The position numbers and the translations under genes are program-made. The notes below the pieces were generated by a model, which was not told where the DNA came from, did no database searches, and worked only from the letters and a program-made list of their open reading frames with translations. Below are positions 58,672 to 64,000 of a DNA stretch of 64,000 bases, in pieces. This DNA comes from Cynocephalus volans (Eukaryota > Chordata > Mammalia > Dermoptera > Cynocephalidae), in the NCBI RefSeq assembly GCF_027409185.1, contig NC_084463.1, forward strand, positions 50,586,907-50,650,906, written 5' to 3'. The stretch's first letter is position 1; each line of letters opens with the position of its first letter.

Positions 58672-61470
58672 TGCAGTGGATTCAATGTCCCAACCCAAAC
58701 TCAATGAAGCTTAAAGTGTGTCCCCCAAAGTTCCAGGTGTTGAAAACTTGGCCCCCTCTGTAACTGCTGAGGGTAGAAAATCCTATTATGGTAATTCAAA
58801 GATGGGGCCTTGAAGTGGTGATTAGATTGTAGAACCATGTCATAGTGAATGGATTAATAATGGTGGTCAGGGCTGTGGCTCTGAGAGCTTTAAAAGGAAA
58901 GCACATGAGGGTCTCTCTCTCTGCTCTGCCATTTTCTGCCCTGTGAGACCCCTACATTGCTATAAAGCCAACACCAAAGAATACCTTCACTAGAGGTGTT
59001 CCATGGACTTTGGACTTCCCTGCCTCCAAAACTATAAACAGTAAATTTTATTTTCTTACAAATTACCTGGTTCCATGTATTTTGTTGTAAGTAACAGAAA
59101 CAGAACAACAGAGCATTGGTACCAAGAGTAGGGTGTTGCTTATAAGGGATACTCGAAAATGTGGAAGCAGCAGCTTTGGAAATGGGTAATGGGCAAAAGA
59201 CTGGAAGAATCTGAAAGAGCAGGCTAGAAAAAGTGTAGACGCCGGCGTGAGTTTAAAAGACAAGAAAACCAGGGAAAGTTTGGAATATTTTAGAGACTGG
59301 TTAAATGGTGCTTATGGAAATATGTCCTGTAAAGACCATTCTAAGGAGGTTTCAATCAAACTAAGAACCTTATTGGAAACTAGGGCAAAGATCACCCTTG
59401 TTATGAACTTGCAAGAAACATGGCTGCATTCTGTCCATGCCCACAAGTTTTATGGAATGTGGAACTTAAAGTTGCTGATCCTGGGTTCTTGATGGAAGAA
59501 ATTTCCAAGGAAGCTACATGGCTACTTATAAATATCTATGCTGAGTTATAGCAGTAAAGGCATGAGGAAAAGCCAGAATTTACAATTCAAAAGAAAGCAT
59601 ATCACAAATAATTTGAAGAATTCCAGCCCAGCCACAAAAGCAAGAGTGTAGCCCAGGGGCCTTTTGCTAAGGAGAGAAATACAGAAAAGTATTAGCAAGA
59701 GAAGGGAAAAAAGATCCTGAAGGGATTTCAGGGTTTATCTTTTCCATTACAGGCCCAAAGGCCTAAGGAGACAGAATGGTCTTGGGGAACAGGCCTGAGG
59801 TGCCCACTGCAGGCTCACTGGCCAGGGCCACCTCAGGATGCTGCTCTCCACAGCAGCACCTCAGCTGCTTTGGCTACTTCAGCTGTGACTAAACTGGTCC
59901 CAGGTGCGGGTGGACCCACAGCTTTGGAAAATACAAGCCAGAAGCCTTGAAGGCATCCATGCACTGTTAATGATGCAGGCTGGCAGAATGCCAGAGCAGT
60001 GGAGGCTCCCAAGGTGGAGGCACCCTGATTTCAAAGGACACAGAAAAGCCTGGTGACCCAGGAAGAGATCTGTCACAGGGCAAATTCACCACAGTCAGCC
60101 TTCACTAGAGCAATGCTGAGTGGAAATGTGAGCTTAGAGTGGCAGAAGTGAAATCCCATCAGCTCCATGCCTACTGAAGGGGTGGGAGCAGGACCACAAT
60201 GGAGACTCCAGAACTGTGAAGCTACCAGTGAGCAAAGCCAGCCTGAGAGAGCTGAAGCATGGCCTTTAGACCAGGGAAACCATAGGAGTGGAGGTGCCTG
60301 AGGACCTGGAGACCACAGCACACAGAGGACATCAAACATGCAGTCAAGGTAGAGGATTCACCAGCTTGAAACTTAGTGCCTACTCTTCTGGGATTCTGAC
60401 TTGTTTGGGACCTGTATCAGTCCACTTTGTGTTGTTATAACAGAATACTAAGACAGTCATCCATAAGGAAAAGAGGTTTATTTATTTGACTTATGATTCT
60501 GGGATAACATCTGGCACGGGCCTCAGACTCCTACTTGTGGCGGAAAGCAGCAGGCAGCTGGCAGGTAAAAGCAGATCACATAGTGAGAGGAAGCAAGAAA
60601 CAGGAAGGAGGTGCCAGAGTCCTATGAACAACCAGCCCTAGAGGGAACTAATAGAGCAAGAACTCACTCATTACTCCCCCGACCTAAGAGAGCACTAATC
60701 CATTCATGAGGGATCTGCCCCCACGACTCAATCATTTTCCAACACTGCCACATTGGGGATCAAATTGCCACCAGTGTTGGAGGGGACAACACATCCAAAC
60801 TCCATCGAGACCTGCTATACCTTTCTTTTGGCCTATGGCTCCTTTTTGGAACAGGTATATGTACCCTGTGCTTGTCCCACAACTGAATCTTGGAAGGAGA
60901 TAACTTATTCTGATTTCACAGATGGGATTTTGAACTTGGGTCTTTTGAGCTGAAACAAGTGAAGACTTTGGGGATGAAATAAATATATTTGTATGGGTAA
61001 AGAACATGAGTTTTGGGGGGCAAGGAGTGGAATACTGTGGATTCAATGTCCAACCCCAAACTCACTGAAGCTTAAACTGCATCCCCAAAAGTTCCAAATG
61101 TTGAAAACTTGGTCCCCACTGTAACTGTGGAGGGTGGGAGATCCTACTGTGGTAATTGAAAGGTGGGGCCTTGAAGAGATGATTAGACTGTAGGACCATG
61201 TGGAAGAGAATGGATTAATAATGGTCAGGAGTATGGTCCTGAGGGCTTGAAAAGGAGAGCACGTGAGAGTCTCTCTCTGCTCCACCATTTTCTTCCATGT
61301 TGAGACTCCTGCATGGCTACAAAGCCATCACCAAAGAAGAACCTCACTAGATGTGTTCCATGGACTTTGGACTTCCCAGCCTCCAAAAACTGTAAGCAAT
61401 AAATTTTGTTTTCTTACAAATTACCCAGTTTTATGTATTTTCTTTTAAGCAAAAGGAATGGACTACTACA
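58672..61470 (+). mobile_element. MaLR element with both LTRs
   Basis: The LTRs at 58,672-59,110 and 61,034-61,470 share the 'gtggattcaatgtcc' start region, 'ggtggggccttgaag' and 'ccatggactttggacttccc' blocks. Internal MST/THE1-type sequence starts 'attggtaccaagagtagg' and ends with 'gtgaagactttgggga'. Near-duplications 'aaatt' (58,667-58,671) and 'aactt' (61,471-61,475) flank it. It has no open frame. It is interrupted by an antisense LTR. Confidence 0.8.
60413..60807 (-). mobile_element. MST-like solo LTR nested in the MaLR element
   Basis: The plus strand runs 'tgtatcagtccactttgtgt' to 'ccaaactccatcg', closely like the LTR at 52,160. Flanks 'ggacc' (60,408-60,412) and 'agacc' (60,808-60,812) match at four of five bases. 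Confidence 0.78.
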
Positions 61471-61475
61471 AACTT

Positions 61476-63500
61476 GAAAATAAACTATTAAATAATGCCA
61501 CTGTTAGCATGGTGAATGAAAGAACGTTAGAGTGTAAAGGGATAAAATAGAAACTCAAAAGAGAACAGAAAACATCAAACTAAGAATTGAGTTTTTTTTT
61601 TGTTTTTTTAAAGGCAAAATTGGCAAGATTTGGCTAGGTTAACCAAGGTTAAGAAAAGAGAGAGAGCTCAAAAAAGTATAAATTAAAGAGGAGACATTAC
61701 TAGTGATACCACAAAAATACAAAGGATTATAAAGGACCACTATGAACAACTGTATGCCAAATATAAGATAACTGAGAAAAAATAGATAAATTTTTAAAAA
61801 TGGAAAACCTACCAAAATTAAATCATAAAAAATTGGAAAATCTGAACAGACCAGTAATTAGTAAGAAGATGAAGCAATAATCAAAAATCTCTCAACAAAG
61901 AAATGCTCAAGGATGGATGACTTTGTGGGGGTAAATTCTACCAAGAATCAAAAGAAAAAATAATACTAATCCTTTCCAAACTCTTCCAAAATACTGAAAA
62001 GGAGTGAACACTTCCACACTCACTTGATGAGGACAGCATTACCCTAATACTGAAGCCAGGTAAGGACATTACAAGAAAAAAAAAACTATGAGGCAATATT
62101 CCTGATGAAAATACCAGTAAGTATCCTCAACAAAATTCTAGAAATCACATTCAACAGGTCCTGAAAAGGATCCTCTAACATGATCAAGTGGAATTTATCC
62201 CTGGGATGCAAGGATGGCTCAACCTATGCAAATCAATAAAAATGGTATAACACAATCTCATTATGAAAAACAAAGATCATACCACTCTCTCAAAGAATGC
62301 ATTAAAAACATCTGTCAGAATTTAACGTGCATTCATAATAAAATCTCTAAACAATACACATACAAAAAAATATATCTCAGCACAGAGGCCATATATAATA
62401 AGCACTTATGTAACATAACACTCAGTGGGAAAATGTTGAAATTTTTTCCTCTACCCTCAGGAACGGGACAAGGATGCCCACATTCATCACTTCAATAAAC
62501 ATAGTACTGGAAGACAGAGCTACAACCATTAGGTATGAAACAAACAAACAAACAAACAAACAAAATTCAAATACAAAAGGAATAAAAATTGTTTCTGCTT
62601 GCTGATGATGTGATCTTACATATGGAAAACCTTAAAGACTATACCAAACAAAACCATAAAATTAATAAACATTCAGTAAAGTAACAGGTCACAAAAACCA
62701 ACATATAAAAATCAGTTGCATTTCTATACACTAACATTGAACTATCCAAGAAAAAAAATTAACAATCCCATATACAATAGCATCAAAAATTATAAAATGT
62801 TTGAGTAAATTTAACACAGGAGGTGAAAAATCTGTTCCGTGAAAACTGCAAAATATGACAGAAGTAATTAAAGTAGACCCAAATAAATGGAAAGACATTC
62901 CTTGTTTATGAAATGCAAAACTAAAATCCATAAAATGTTCATACTACAGAAACTGATCTACAGATCCAAAGGAATCCATCTAAATTCAAGTGGCAATTTT
63001 CAGAAAAACAGCAATAAAATTCTAAATTCGTATGGGATCACAAATGACCCCAAATAGCCAATGCAATTTTAAAGAACAACTAAGTTGGAGGTGTCACACT
63101 TCTTCACTTCAAACTACATTACAAAGCTAAGGTAATCAGAAGAGGATGGTAACAGCATAAAAACAGACACAAAGACCAATGAAACAGGACAGACCACAAT
63201 TAAACCCACGAGTATAGATCAACTAATCTTTGACAAACCACCAAGATATAAAACAAAGTGTAGTCTCGTCAACAAAAATTTCTGGGAAAAGTGGATATCC
63301 ACAAGCAAAGGAAAGACACTGAACACTTATCTTGTACCACATAAAACAATTATCTCAAAATGAGTTAAACACTTTAGTATAACACCAGAAACTGTAAAAC
63401 TCCAAGAAGCCAGAGAGAATAATCTCCATGACATTGACCGTGGCAATAAGTTTGGGGGTTATGACACCAAAAGCACAATCAAAAAGAGCAAAGAAGAAGC

Positions 63501-63596
<96 letters not shown>

Positions 63597-64000
63597 TTTA
63601 CCAGGCTAAACAATTTATGCACAACAAAGGAAACAAAGAACAAAATGAAAAGGAAACCAATGGACTGGGAGAAAATATACCTGGTAAGTAATGAAGATCT
63701 AACAAAACTTAAAAGCAAAAAATAAAACAAGAAAAAAAAGTAGTAAATCTAATTGAAAAATATGTAAAGGACCTAAATATATATTTCTCTACAGAAGATG
63801 TAAAAGTAGCAAACAGATTTATGAAAAGGTGCTGCTTGGCATCACTAACCATCAGCGAAATGCAAATCAAACCACAGTGAGATATCACCTCACACCCTTA
63901 AGATAGCTTTTATCAAAAAGTCAAGATAACAAATGTTGTTGAGGGTGTGGGAAAAAAAGAAACTCTCCTACACTATGGGTAGGGATGTAAACTGATCCAG
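61476..64000 (+). mobile_element. L1 ORF2 (degraded), running off the window
   Basis: It continues the L1 interrupted at 58,666. Seen are the linker region (61,900-61,990), the reverse-transcriptase region near 62,050-62,640 (a GQGCPHSSL-like stretch and a later ADDV-like active-site remnant), the RVKNL-like and tail regions near 62,820-63,370, and the start of the C-terminal block at 63,820-64,000. Frames are broken throughout. Confidence 0.75.
63503..63593. repeat. (CA)n microsatellite, about 46 units
   Basis: An uninterrupted run of about 91 bases of CA lies in the L1. The His/Thr and Val/Cys ORFs across it are artefacts. Confidence 0.97.

Noticed and set aside
63428..63691. Thr/His-repeat protein
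   Set aside because: Translation of the (CA)n microsatellite.

Overview
The window is mammalian nuclear DNA, most probably from a colugo (Dermoptera). Four intact SINE copies have tRNA-like A and B boxes, end in A-rich tails and sit between clean target-site duplications. They match my memory of the dermopteran CYN / t-SINE family, including one dimeric copy; a fifth, partial copy lies on the minus strand. LINE-1, L2, MIR, MaLR LTRs and hAT/Tigger DNA-transposon fossils fill most of the rest. I see no CRISPR array, rRNA gene or true tRNA gene, and no intact host gene. Everything was read by eye and compared with protein families from memory. Exon ends were checked by reading frame. Repeat ends are good to roughly 10-50 bases.

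The central object is on the minus strand, about 16,835-47,598, with a possible leader exon at 49,596-49,761. It is a complete exon-intron copy of DIDO1 (death inducer-obliterator 1), with 14 coding exons. In order they encode the N-terminal basic region, a PHD finger, the TFIIS-like central domain, the SPOC domain and the start of the DIDO3-type last exon. Almost every splice site is intact. The reading frame is broken three times: an in-frame TAG just before the PHD finger, a +2 frameshift in a small exon after the TFIIS-like domain, and an in-frame TAG after the SPOC domain. A PHD zinc-binding cysteine is changed, the PHD first-half exon has a GC donor, and the last exon is cut to about 210 codons. 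I read it as an unprocessed (duplicated) DIDO1 pseudogene. Retained introns exclude an mRNA retrocopy.

Layout. 0.6-2.2 kb: MIR and an L2 LINE with CR1-type reverse-transcriptase remnants. 4.0-4.35 kb: a Tigger/MER2-like element. 4.7-13.0 kb: an L1 complex whose core is three tandem copies of a roughly 2.55-kb ORF2 segment. 13.8-14.2 kb: a pyrimidine-rich simple repeat. 14.2-16.8 kb: GC-richer single-copy DNA with one exon-like ORF. 16.8-47.6 kb: the DIDO1 pseudogene, with introns loaded by an L1 that itself holds a SINE and an opposite-strand L1, a HAL1-like ORF1-only element, an MLT1-like LTR and three CYN SINEs outside the L1. 49.3-55 kb: upstream sequence, an inverted pair of hAT-type fossils and an MST-like LTR. 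55.3-61.5 kb: two MaLR elements. One carries an opposite-strand insertion holding a CCT6A exon with intron-like flanks and a second, unidentified retroposed insert; the other sits inside an L1 and has an antisense LTR inside it. 61.5-64 kb: that L1 continues, with a (CA)46 tract, off the window.

The parts do not form a working system. The interest lies in the decayed chromatin-reader gene and in the layered insertions, which give a relative timeline.
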